In this document: positions 8,110-13,293 of the stretch, in pieces
Numbering within the stretch: the stretch's first letter is position 1
Layout: each line of letters starts with the position of its first letter
Source of the DNA: Actinomycetota bacterium
GTDB lineage: Bacteria; Actinomycetota; Actinomycetes; Actinomycetales; Actinomycetaceae
Reading direction: 5' to 3'
NCBI GenBank assembly: GCA_019425105.1
Contig: JAHYYD010000036.1
Coordinates: forward strand, 1-13,293
Length of the DNA stretch: 13,293 nt
Position numbers and translations under genes: made by a program
The notes under the pieces: model-generated
Told to the model about the DNA's origin: nothing
The model's input: only the letters and a program-made list of their open reading frames with translations
Database searches by the model: none

Positions 8110-8418
8110 TTAGGCGACTTCCACTGTCTTGAGCGGAACAATCCCACTCAACGTATCCCCCAGCGCGTCTTCGGCACGGTCGAGCTCGTAGCGCATCTGC
8201 AGGTTCATCCAGAATCCCGGGGTCGTACCAAAGTAGCGGGAAAGCCGCATCGCGGTATCGGCCGTAATTCCGCGCTTCCCGTGGACGATTTCATTGATAC
8301 GACGGGGTGGAACACCGATAGCGACGGCAAGCTTGTGCTGCGTAATTCCGAATCCCTCGATGAAGTCTTCCATGAGGACTTCACCCGGGTGAATCGGAGC
8401 AATTTTAGTGGTAGTCAA
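8110..8418 (-). CDS. higA: HigA-type antitoxin, HTH XRE family
   Basis: A 102-residue antitoxin with the family opening IHPGEVLMEDFIEGFGIT and a helix-turn-helix at about 26-60 (QHKLAVAIGVPPRRINEIVH, then ITADTAMRLSRYFGTTPGFW). It binds HigB and represses the operon. The start chosen is TTG at 8418-8416: it gives a protein of family length, a GAAGGGG ribosome binding site lies about 10 nt upstream, and it overlaps the end of higB by 14 nt as usual for toxin-first higBA operons. The frame stays open further upstream, but that extension is only the toxin read in a wrong frame. A terminator-like repeat follows the stop. Confidence 0.92.
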   Translation of the reverse strand: MTTTKIAPIHPGEVLMEDFIEGFGITQHKLAVAIGVPPRRINEIVHGKRGITADTAMRLSRYFGTTPGFWMNLQMRYELDRAEDALGDTLSGIVPLKTVEVA

Positions 8419-8686
8419 CGATCTCAACCCCTTCTGGACCAGCGTCGCCCCACCTGAAGCAGATACGCCACTGATCATTAATTCGGATACTGCACTGTCC
8501 TGCTCTATCACCGCGTAGATGCTCGAGCCGGTTGCCCGGAGGAATCCGAAGATCCTCGAGACGACACGCAGCGTCGACCTGACGCAACTTGCGCAGCGCG
8601 ACGCGAGCGATGCGCGGATCGAGGGAAGGAACAGGCTCCCTCGCAAACAACCGCTCAGTCTGACGATCCCCGAATGACTGGATCAT
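8405..8686 (-). CDS. higB: HigB-type ribosome-dependent mRNA interferase toxin
   Basis: A 93-residue RelE/ParE-superfamily toxin of the HigB branch. The signature is LRIPPGNRLEHLRGDRAGQC followed by SIRINDQWRICFRW, ending in an acidic EIVDYH tail. HigB toxins cleave mRNA on the ribosome and are neutralised by HigA, encoded by the overlapping downstream gene. Length is normal and no key segment is missing, so the module looks intact. The ATG has only a weak upstream Shine-Dalgarno context; a TATTGT -10 lies 7 nt before it, consistent with a very short or absent leader. A palindromic operator overlaps the promoter. Confidence 0.92.
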   Translation of the reverse strand: MIQSFGDRQTERLFAREPVPSLDPRIARVALRKLRQVDAACRLEDLRIPPGNRLEHLRGDRAGQCSIRINDQWRICFRWGDAGPEGVEIVDYH

Positions 8687-8693
8687 GACGTAT

Positions 8694-8723
8694 ACAATAT
8701 ATTGGGATGCGTTATTAACGCAA
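8694..8723 (-). promoter_or_regulatory. higBA promoter
   Basis: On the minus strand TTGCGT (8723-8718) and TATTGT (8699-8694) are spaced by 18 nt; TATATT two bases upstream, with 16 nt, is an alternative -10. The predicted start is within a few bases of the higB ATG. The -35 lies inside the operator palindromes, so bound HigA would block polymerase. Confidence 0.5.
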
Positions 8724-8730
8724 GGCGTTA
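8709..8730. promoter_or_regulatory. Palindromic operator for HigA autoregulation
   Basis: Three alternating 6-bp half-sites, GCGTTA, TAACGC and GCGTTA, are separated by 1 and 3 nt. Neighbouring pairs therefore form two overlapping perfect palindromes. They overlap the -35 of higBA in an AT-richer stretch. HigA proteins bind palindromes at their own promoter; that these are its sites is inference. Confidence 0.55.
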
Positions 8731-8777
8731 AGTTGCATTGTCGTCAGGACCTCCTTTTCTGCACGCTAGATGCCCGG

Positions 8778-8830
8778 CAACAGCAAAGCCGGGCCACGCC
8801 CTCGCGCGACCCAGCCACGGCCTCGTCGCG
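8778..8830 (-). terminator. Terminator-like repeat, copy 2, upstream of higB
   Basis: The second copy of the repeat aligns base for base with copy 1 from CAACAGCAAAGCCGGG onward. On the minus strand GGCTGGGTC pairs, with wobble bases, to GGCCCGGC and is followed by TTTGCTGTTG. It would end a minus-strand transcript entering from the right, where only a doubtful short frame is seen, and would shield higBA from read-through. Confidence 0.5.
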
Positions 8831-8883
8831 AAGAGAGTTCTCGCGACCTCGTATCACTATTTGTCGCACGTCGGTGACACATC

Positions 8884-9012
8884 TCATTTAACGAGGTCAC
8901 AGCGGTTTTTCAACCGACAGCATCCGACAAACAACGCAAGAATGGTTGCAGGGAGCAATGCCAGAGCGATCAGCAGGGCACACAAGCTGATCGCAGTGCC
9001 TACGACGACACA
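8884..9012 (-). other. Short hydrophobic open frame, possible small or decayed membrane protein
   Basis: A minus-strand frame bounded by stops encodes about 42 residues with one strongly hydrophobic span (ISLCALLIALALLPATILAL and on) followed by a CC-R-K-N-R basic end, the layout of a single-pass small membrane protein. No in-frame ATG or GTG was found; a TTG at 8985-8983 lacks a ribosome binding site. An ATG in the neighbouring frame at about 9014 would join it through a single-base change. A terminator-like repeat lies about 50 nt downstream on the same strand. It may be a decayed gene or chance. Confidence 0.2.
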
Positions 9013-9082
9013 TCACTGACCCGTTGCTTGAGCCGCGCATCACCCAGCGGCCCCCACCTCCGATTCAATGAAAGAGGCTCAC

Positions 9083-9526
9083 ATGAGCGACAACAACGAG
9101 AACGTTGACCAGGACAAGACTCCCGAGGGCCCCCTCCAGACCGACCACGGCACGACCACCATCGAGGAAAACGTCGTCGCTAAGATCGCTGGCATGGCCG
9201 CCCGCCAGGTGCCCGGCGTGTACGGCATGGGCAACGCCGTACGCCGCGCCTTCAGCGCCGTCACCGACCGCATCCCCACCACCCAGACCAACGTCACCGG
9301 CGGCATCACCGTCCACAAGGGCGAAACCCAGGCCGCCATTGATGTCACCGTCGTCGTCGAGTATGGCTACTCCATCCTCAACGTCTGCAACGACATTCGC
9401 AGCAACATCATCGACCAGATCGAAGGAACCACCGGCCTGGAGGTCGTCGAAGTGAACATCGACGTCACCGACGTCCACCTGCCCGAGGAGGAAACAAACA
9501 CCTCCGTCTCTACCGATCTGAAGTAG
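9083..9526 (+). CDS. Asp23/Gls24 family envelope stress response protein
   Basis: A 147-residue protein. After an acidic, hydrophilic leader (residues 1-20) the Asp23 domain runs from GTTTIEENVVAKIAGMAARQ (23 on) through VPGVYGM, a GGITVHKGETQAAIDVTVVVEYG strand region (73-95) and a C-terminal VEVNIDVTDVHLP strand (123-134). Family members are abundant cytoplasmic proteins held at the membrane by AmaP partners and are tied to cell-envelope stress. The start at 9083 is chosen over the ATG at 9068 because AAAGAGG lies 6-7 nt before 9083 and would otherwise be inside the gene. It opens a five-gene operon; the next gene begins 32 bp on. Confidence 0.92.
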   Translation: MSDNNENVDQDKTPEGPLQTDHGTTTIEENVVAKIAGMAARQVPGVYGMGNAVRRAFSAVTDRIPTTQTNVTGGITVHKGETQAAIDVTVVVEYGYSILNVCNDIRSNIIDQIEGTTGLEVVEVNIDVTDVHLPEEETNTSVSTDLK

Positions 9527-9558
9527 TCGACCTCGACGCCTGGATCTGAGGAGTTCTC

Positions 9559-9735
9559 ATGAAGACAACGCACCTGGCTCTCCTGGTGGGCCTGTTCATG
9601 GGGGCCGTTCTCGCGTTCGGTTCCTTCGCCAGCTTCGTCCTCGTTGCCCTGTGCGGCGTCGTCGGATGGGTAGTGGGCCTCTATCTGGAGGGCCGGGTCG
9701 ATGTCCAACGTATCCTCGATTGGCGAAAGAGGTGA
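9559..9735 (+). CDS. Small DUF2273-like integral membrane protein
   Basis: A 58-residue protein that is almost all membrane: hydrophobic spans at about 6-20 and 23-43 with Gly-rich faces (LVGLFMGAVLAFGSF, then VLVALCGVVGWVVGLYLEG), ending in a charged tail DVQRILDWRKR. A GAGGAG ribosome binding site lies just upstream of the ATG. The tail EGRVDVQRILDW and the position between Asp23 genes match the DUF2273 family, small membrane proteins of Asp23 operons in Gram-positive bacteria; function is unproven, with a role in placing Asp23 at the membrane as the usual guess. It ends 5 nt before the next start. Confidence 0.8.
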   Translation: MKTTHLALLVGLFMGAVLAFGSFASFVLVALCGVVGWVVGLYLEGRVDVQRILDWRKR

Positions 9736-9740
9736 CGAGC

Positions 9741-10154
9741 GTGGCCGCGCCTGACTCCGCGCTCACGCAGTCGAAGCCGTCGCGCGAGGAGGAATCCTCC
9801 TTGACGCAGCGTGGCACCACGACTATTCCGGACAATGTCGTCGCCCGAATCGCCGCTCAAGCCGCGTTTGAATTTGCCGCCGTCGGCTCGAACGCAGGTG
9901 GAGTCCTCGGGATTGGCTCACGTCGAAACTTCGGGTCTCGGCCCGAGGCCGCGTGCCAACTCTATGGGCAGCGCGCGATCCTCCATCTGGACCTCGGCCT
10001 CGTCTTCCCCACCCCCTTGTCCTCCACTATCGAGGACCTGCGCGCACACGTGAGCGGTCGCGTCGAAAAGCTGTGTGGGGTACGTGTCGCCAAGATGTCC
10101 ATCAACATTTCGTGGCTCAACCCAAGCAATCACGTCAGGAGGAGCCTGAGATGA
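9741..10154 (+). CDS. Second, shorter Asp23/Gls24 family protein
   Basis: A 137-residue paralogue of the first operon gene. The opening GTTTIPDNVVARIAAQAA (25-42) matches the first copy closely, and the end VRVAKMSINISWL keeps the last strand, but the middle is altered: a Gly-rich GGVLGIGSRRN loop and the strand QRAILHLDLGLVFPTPLSS. It may form mixed complexes with the first copy (inference). Start is GTG at 9741, about 8 nt after AAAGAGG, which sits at the end of the preceding gene; the GTG at 9732 overlaps that site and the longer open frame covers the previous gene. Its TGA overlaps the next ATG by 4 nt. Confidence 0.83.
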   Translation: MAAPDSALTQSKPSREEESSLTQRGTTTIPDNVVARIAAQAAFEFAAVGSNAGGVLGIGSRRNFGSRPEAACQLYGQRAILHLDLGLVFPTPLSSTIEDLRAHVSGRVEKLCGVRVAKMSINISWLNPSNHVRRSLR

Positions 10155-10699
10155 GAGCACCCGTACCGGCGCTCATTTATCGACCGACCCGGAGCGCATC
10201 TGCCACCGTCTTAGCATTGCTGCTCCTCATCGTCGGCGGATTCGGCACATGGCTGACGGGATACCGCCTCCTCACGGGGGCCTGGCCGCAGCGCACCGTC
10301 ACCACGCTCGACGCGGTCGGCACGGTGTCTTTCAGCTCCATCGCAGCACTTATTACTGCCGGAATCGCAGCCGTATGCGGCCTGTTGATGCTTGTCGCAG
10401 CACTATGGCCTGGCCGCCCCAAGCACGTCGCTTTTCTTCCCGACGATATCCCCGGGCAGACGGCACTTCACCGTTCTGACCTGGCAATCCTCGTGAAGAG
10501 GCACGTCGAACAGCTCGCCACGATTCGGTCCGCTTCCGCCACCGTGCGCAGGTCACGAGTCGACGTTGTCGTCTTCAGCGACGCGGACGACTTAGACGCT
10601 GTGCGCGAAGCCGCGTCCAAGAAGGCCGACGAGGCCCTGGAGGTTTTCAACCCCGAGGGCATCACCCGCAGCCGTATCCGCGCCAAGCGCGTGAGCTGA
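10151..10699 (+). CDS. DUF6286-like membrane protein of the Asp23 operon
   Basis: A 182-residue protein with a short basic N-terminus (IYRPTRSASATV), two membrane helices at about 18-38 and 64-86, and a cytoplasmic C-terminal domain (90-182) with a RSRVDVVVFSDADDLD strand and an alternating A/E/K helix. The RPxRS opening, the two-helix hairpin and the place in the operon match the actinobacterial DUF6286 family, whose biochemical role is unknown. An AGGAGG site lies 6-8 nt before the ATG, and the start overlaps the previous stop in an ATGA. I expect it to work with the next gene as a membrane anchor for the two Asp23 proteins. Confidence 0.78.
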   Translation: MRAPVPALIYRPTRSASATVLALLLLIVGGFGTWLTGYRLLTGAWPQRTVTTLDAVGTVSFSSIAALITAGIAAVCGLLMLVAALWPGRPKHVAFLPDDIPGQTALHRSDLAILVKRHVEQLATIRSASATVRRSRVDVVVFSDADDLDAVREAASKKADEALEVFNPEGITRSRIRAKRVS

Positions 10700-10712
10700 A
10701 AGAGAACCGATT

Positions 10713-11360
10713 ATGCGTTCAGTTTCTGCCACTCTCAACAGGGTTCTCCTGGCATTCTTCGGGCTGCTTATCGTCTGCGCGTCCGCCTGGTTCCTCGCGT
10801 CCGGCCTCGACGCTGGCCACCATCTGCCCGGCATTTCCGCGTACCTTGCCGCGGCACAGGACCACATCGGGGCGATTCTTTCACCTCGCGCCCACTGGCT
10901 CGTGCCGTGCGGTGTGCTGGCATCCGCGCTCGCCTTCGTCACCGGTCTGTTCCTGCTCCTCATGCAGGTGCCGCGCAGACCCGCGAATTCTCGGCTCAGG
11001 CTCAGCGGCTCCGATGGATCCCTGCTGGCGACTCTTTCTCCGGAGGTCCTATCGCAGGCCCTCTCCGAGCGCGTTCAGGACCAGCCCGGCGTCGAACGAT
11101 GCACTGTCTTCGTCACCGGCTCCCCGAGCAAGCTCTGGGTTCAGGCGGACACGAGCATCGCGCCGGACTGCGAAGTCGAGTGGACCGTGCCCGAGCTTCG
11201 GAAGCTGCTGAACGAGGACGTGGCTACGTCTCTGGGGATGCCTCCCAAGCAGGTCGATGTCCTCGTACGACTAGTGCGCTCTGTGAGTTCGAAATCAACA
11301 TCGAAGGCCGTCACGGGCCAGCCGTCGCCGGCAATCACTGGAACGGACACAGGCGCGTGA
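10713..11360 (+). CDS. AmaP-like membrane anchor of the Asp23 operon
   Basis: A 215-residue protein with membrane helices at about 9-30 and 62-85 that flank a short exposed segment, then a soluble domain (90-193) and a Ser/Thr/Pro-rich tail. The layout and the repeated strand pattern (DQPGVERCTVFVTGSPSKLW, a dLrKLLNEDVATSLG-like helix, then KQVDVLVRLVRS) match AmaP, which tethers Asp23 to the membrane in Gram-positive bacteria. It is the last gene of the operon, 13 bp after the previous stop, with an AAGAGA site before the ATG, and a strong intrinsic terminator starts 2 nt after its TGA. The AmaP name is by analogy; sequence divergence leaves some doubt. Confidence 0.75.
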   Translation: MRSVSATLNRVLLAFFGLLIVCASAWFLASGLDAGHHLPGISAYLAAAQDHIGAILSPRAHWLVPCGVLASALAFVTGLFLLLMQVPRRPANSRLRLSGSDGSLLATLSPEVLSQALSERVQDQPGVERCTVFVTGSPSKLWVQADTSIAPDCEVEWTVPELRKLLNEDVATSLGMPPKQVDVLVRLVRSVSSKSTSKAVTGQPSPAITGTDTGA

Positions 11361-11361
11361 G

Positions 11362-11400
11362 ACGTGGGGCAGGGCGGGCGTCGCCTTGCCCCACGTTTGT
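11362..11400 (+). terminator. Intrinsic terminator of the Asp23 operon
   Basis: The arm 11362-11376 pairs with 11382-11396 over 15 bp with one G-U wobble around a GGCGT loop, followed by TTTGT. It begins 2 nt after the last stop codon. This is the strongest hairpin noticed in the window. Confidence 0.88.
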
Positions 11401-11448
11401 CGTAGGCAGGGCACCCACATTCACGAGGCCGGGGCTGGGCCAGACACT

Positions 11449-11494
11449 AAAGCCGGGCCACACCCTCGCGCGACCCGACCACAACCTCGTCAGA
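11449..11494 (-). terminator. Terminator-like repeat, copy 3, after the vapC remnant
   Basis: It aligns over 46 bp with copies 1 and 2 (AAAGCCGGGCCACACCCTCG and on). On the minus strand GTCGGGTC pairs, with wobbles, to GGCCCGGC and is followed by TTTAGTGTCT. It lies 11 nt past the vapC stop, nearly the same spacing as copy 1 to higA, and faces the plus-strand terminator of the Asp23 operon. Confidence 0.55.
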
Positions 11495-11505
11495 GTTCCT
11501 CTATC

Positions 11506-11848
11506 TCACTCGAAGTCTGCCAACACGCCCACGTCGCACGCCGCCTGACGTAGGCGCTTATCGCGCGTCCACAGCGACACGCCGGGGGTCACGACGACGC
11601 TCGCCAGGAGCGCTGCGTCGACAGCACTGAGCCCCCTGCCCCATAGCCGCCGCTCCTCAACGAGGTGCCGCACGCCGTGGTCGTCGACGTTGCGAACGAT
11701 CATGAGGCGCTCGAGCGCTTTCAAAAACATCGAGCGATCCTTGAGATTCCCCAACGCGAGCTCGTTGATGACGCTCTGATGCACACACCTGGTCTCTCTC
11801 GAGCAGATCAACCAGAACAGGCCACACCCGCGTCGACCCACGCGGCTA
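11506..11848 (-). pseudogene. VapC-type PIN domain toxin, 5'-truncated and frameshifted
   Basis: The C-terminal two-thirds of a VapC ribonuclease toxin is clear: VIXELALGNL, then RRLWGRGLSAVDAALLASV and LWTRDKRLRQAA, with three acidic active-site residues (Glu in NELALG, Asp in SAVDAA, Asp in WTRDKR). The first strand with the conserved N-terminal Asp is absent. Upstream of base 11789 the PIN helix VLVDLLERDQV is found in a different frame; adding one GT to the GTGTGTG run (plus-strand CACACAC, 11782-11788) joins it in frame as LLERDQVCVHQSVINELALG. Further upstream the similarity stops at about 11846, where a recombinase remnant begins. No vapB antitoxin is present. The open frame continuing to 11931 is antisense to that remnant. 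The toxin is almost surely inactive. Confidence 0.8.
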
Positions 11849-11921
11849 CAAGTCCTTCGGCAAGCGCCTGTCCCGCAAGATCGTCTGCGGCGACTGCGGA
11901 CGACCGTTCGGCCACAAGACC
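11844..11921 (+). pseudogene. Remnant of a large serine recombinase zinc-ribbon region
   Basis: About 26 codons read YKSFGKRLSRKIVCGDCGRP then FGHKTG, the first CxxC knuckle of the recombinase zinc beta-ribbon found after the catalytic and recombinase domains of phage-type serine integrases. The left edge abuts the truncated vapC; the right edge is cut by the ISL3 terminal repeat at 11922, where the frame stops after TGSS inside the insertion sequence. The rest of the gene is absent here, though a part may lie beyond 13293. It is short, so the family call rests on the CGDCG motif and its flanks. Confidence 0.5.
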
Positions 11922-13293
11922 GGCTCTTCATAATTGAGGGTGTGGTTGGGGTCTGAATCCTCCTGTTTCGAGGAGGCAGCGGGCGATGTAGTTGGTGAGG
12001 TTGCGCAAGTCCGAGTGCGGATCCGTGTAGGTGTTCGAGGCGTCCGTTGATTGCTTCGGTAGGACCGCCTGTGGTGTGGGGATGATCGAAGTAGGCCAGG
12101 ATGTCCCGGGCTCGGCGTTTGAGCGTTCTTCCCCAGTGTGATGAGTGCGGTCAGGCCCCTCGGTACGCGCGTGGAGGTCAGTGTGTTGATTTCGGCTTCC
12201 ATCAAAGCCTTGCCCGCGCTCGTATCGGGCGCACGGTAGGCATCAATGATGTTCTGATAGACGCTCCACGTGGCCTCAAGGGCGACGTGCTCCTCGCTGG
12301 AAAACAGGTCGGCTAGCTGGTGTTGCTGGCGTGGGGTGAGTAGGCAAGATCTGGTGTGCAAGCATCCTGCGGGCCTTGTACAGGGGATCCGTGGCCCGCC
12401 CGCGCCGGTGGTGGAGTTCTTGCCCGATGCGCCTGCGACACTCATCGAGAGCATCACCGGCCAGGTGCACGACGTGGAAGGGATCCATAACTGCCCTTGC
12501 ATCGGGGAGTTCTTCAGCGGCTGCGCTTTTGAACCCGGTGAATCCATCCATCGCGACGATCTCAATGTGGCTGCGCCACGTATCGGGGCGGGAGGCTAGC
12601 CAGGTTGTGACGACCTGCTTGGAGCGGCCTGGGACCATATCCAGGAGCCGGGAGGGACCGCGACGGTCTCGTATAGGCGTCAAGTCCAAGATGACGGTGA
12701 CGTATTTGTCGCCGTCAGGGGTGTGGCGCCACACGTGTTCATCCACGCCGATGACACGCACGCCATCGAACCTGGCTGGATCATTGATCAGTAGACGCTG
12801 GCCTTCAGCCAGGACAGCGGTGTTGGCGGCTCTTCCAGGACACGCCCAAGGCCTGGGCGATGCGCGCCACCGTTACATGATGAACGACCAGCCCAGTGAG
12901 CGCCCAACGCACCGCTGCACGCGAGAGCTTGGCGCGAGGATCGGCCGCTTGGCTCATATCCTGGCGCCACACATGGGCGCACTCCGAGCACCGGTAGCGA
13001 CGCACGCTCACGTGCAAGATCGTGGGACGCCACCCGGAAGGCTCGTGCGCCAAGCGCCTGACCACCGTGTCACGAGCCACGCCCTCGCCCCCACAGCGTC
13101 GACACCACCGATCCTCACCAACGATGCGGCATGCCAACACTGCATGGTCTGGCCACATGCGCTGGCCTGTCACTTCCAGGCCTAGGTCATCCAGGCCCAT
13201 CAAGGCGCTCAGGTCAGGGCGATCAAAGGTAGATTGGGCATGTCGAGGTCTTTCAGATGGACGGTGTAGGAACCCCCATCATCGGAAGACCTC
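11922..13293 (-). mobile_element. ISL3-family insertion sequence, nearly complete
   Basis: The left end starts with GGCTCTTC at 11922-11929, the classic ISL3-family terminus. The right end, on the minus strand from 13292, reads AGGTCTTCCGATGATGGGGG, matching the left end at 6 of the first 8 bases. That gives an element of about 1.37 kb, normal for the family, with one transposase filling it on the minus strand. It interrupts the serine recombinase remnant. The family makes 8-bp target duplications; the right flank is outside the window, so this cannot be read. Confidence 0.75.
11928..13245 (-). pseudogene. ISL3-family transposase with four single-base frameshifts
   Basis: The coding sequence is recognisable end to end but split over frames. 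The N-terminal part (13245-12831) has the zinc finger CRRCGGEG plus RYRCSECAHVW and an HTH region ending LGVSWKS. The middle part (about 12830-12362) has VIGVDEHVW and VAMDGFTGF, the first two acids of the DDE site. The last part carries GPTEAINGRLEHL with the catalytic Glu and ends at FRPQPHPQL. Frame changes fall at about 12825-12831, 12358-12364, 12126-12127 and 12007-12008, each corrected by removing one base. The stop codon (11928-11930) lies inside the left terminal repeat. No in-frame ATG was found at the start; an out-of-frame ATG lies at 13241-13239. As written it cannot make transposase. Confidence 0.85.

Larger units (their letters stand above)
8731..9082. other. Gene-poor spacer between higB and the Asp23 operon
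   Basis: No confident gene lies here. It holds repeat copy 2 (8778-8830), an adjoining hairpin with arms GTCGCGA (8825-8831) and TCGCGAC (8841-8847), a short hydrophobic frame on the minus strand (8884-9012), and the AAAGAGG ribosome binding site (9070-9077 region) of the first Asp23 gene. No clear promoter for the Asp23 operon was found. Confidence 0.5.

Noticed and set aside
8110..8646. Longer HigA reading (178 residues) starting inside higB
   Set aside because: The extra N-terminal part is higB read in another frame; the TTG at 8418-8416 gives the family length and has a ribosome binding site.
8047..8830. Integron-type attC sites flanking higBA
   Set aside because: No integron integrase and no recognised core-site sequence; a hairpin followed by T-rich sequence on one strand is better explained as a terminator.
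9065..9478. Minus-strand frame of 137 codons rich in Asp, Val and Gly
   Set aside because: Reverse-strand shadow of the first Asp23 gene, which has a ribosome binding site and a recognised domain.
9651..9740. Upstream extension of the second Asp23 gene
   Set aside because: It overlaps the small membrane protein gene in another frame, and AAAGAGG directs initiation to the GTG at 9741.
8047..11494. CRISPR array formed by the three repeats
   Set aside because: Spacings of about 700 and 2,600 bp, genes in between, and no cas genes.
11665..11937. Plus-strand frame of 90 codons across the vapC and recombinase remnants
   Set aside because: It is antisense to vapC and lies in a different frame from the recombinase zinc ribbon; no family resemblance.

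Overview
The window is high-GC DNA with actinobacterial traits: GTG and TTG starts, TAnnnT -10 boxes placed so that transcripts would begin at the start codon, and an Asp23/DUF6286/AmaP-type envelope operon. It is most like an Actinomycetaceae chromosome (Actinomyces/Schaalia type); that placement is inference. The left part reads as a defence or accessory region, the middle as a housekeeping envelope operon, and the right end as a graveyard of mobile-element and toxin remnants.
Layout. 1-283 (-): N-terminal part of an unrecognised single-pass membrane protein that runs off the window. 547-3477 (-): SF1 (Upf1-like) helicase fused to a C-terminal PD-(D/E)XK-like nuclease domain; the Walker B Asp is replaced by Ala. 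3600-4799 (+): RmuC-family protein, transcribed divergently from the helicase. 5823-7994 and 4771-5826 (-): an mcrBC pair for modification-dependent restriction, translationally coupled, with mcrC overlapping the 3' end of rmuC tail to tail. 8110-8686 (-): a HigBA toxin-antitoxin module with a palindromic operator, bracketed by two copies of a roughly 50-bp terminator-like repeat.
9083-11360 (+): a five-gene operon, Asp23, a small DUF2273-like membrane protein, a second short Asp23, a DUF6286-like membrane protein and an AmaP-like membrane anchor, closed by a strong intrinsic terminator at 11362-11400.
11449-13293: a third copy of the terminator-like repeat, a 5'-truncated and frameshifted VapC/PIN toxin (-), a short remnant of a large serine recombinase zinc ribbon (+), and an ISL3-family insertion sequence inserted into that remnant. 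Its transposase (-) carries four single-base insertions.
How the parts work together. McrB and McrC form one GTP-driven restriction machine that cuts DNA with modified cytosine. The helicase-nuclease and RmuC beside it are also DNA-processing proteins, so three of the four genes from 547 to 7994 carry a nuclease-like fold and one is a motor; whether they act together is not shown. The Asp23 operon would build a membrane-anchored envelope-stress complex and has no visible functional link to the defence genes. No CRISPR array, tRNA, rRNA or integron structure was seen.
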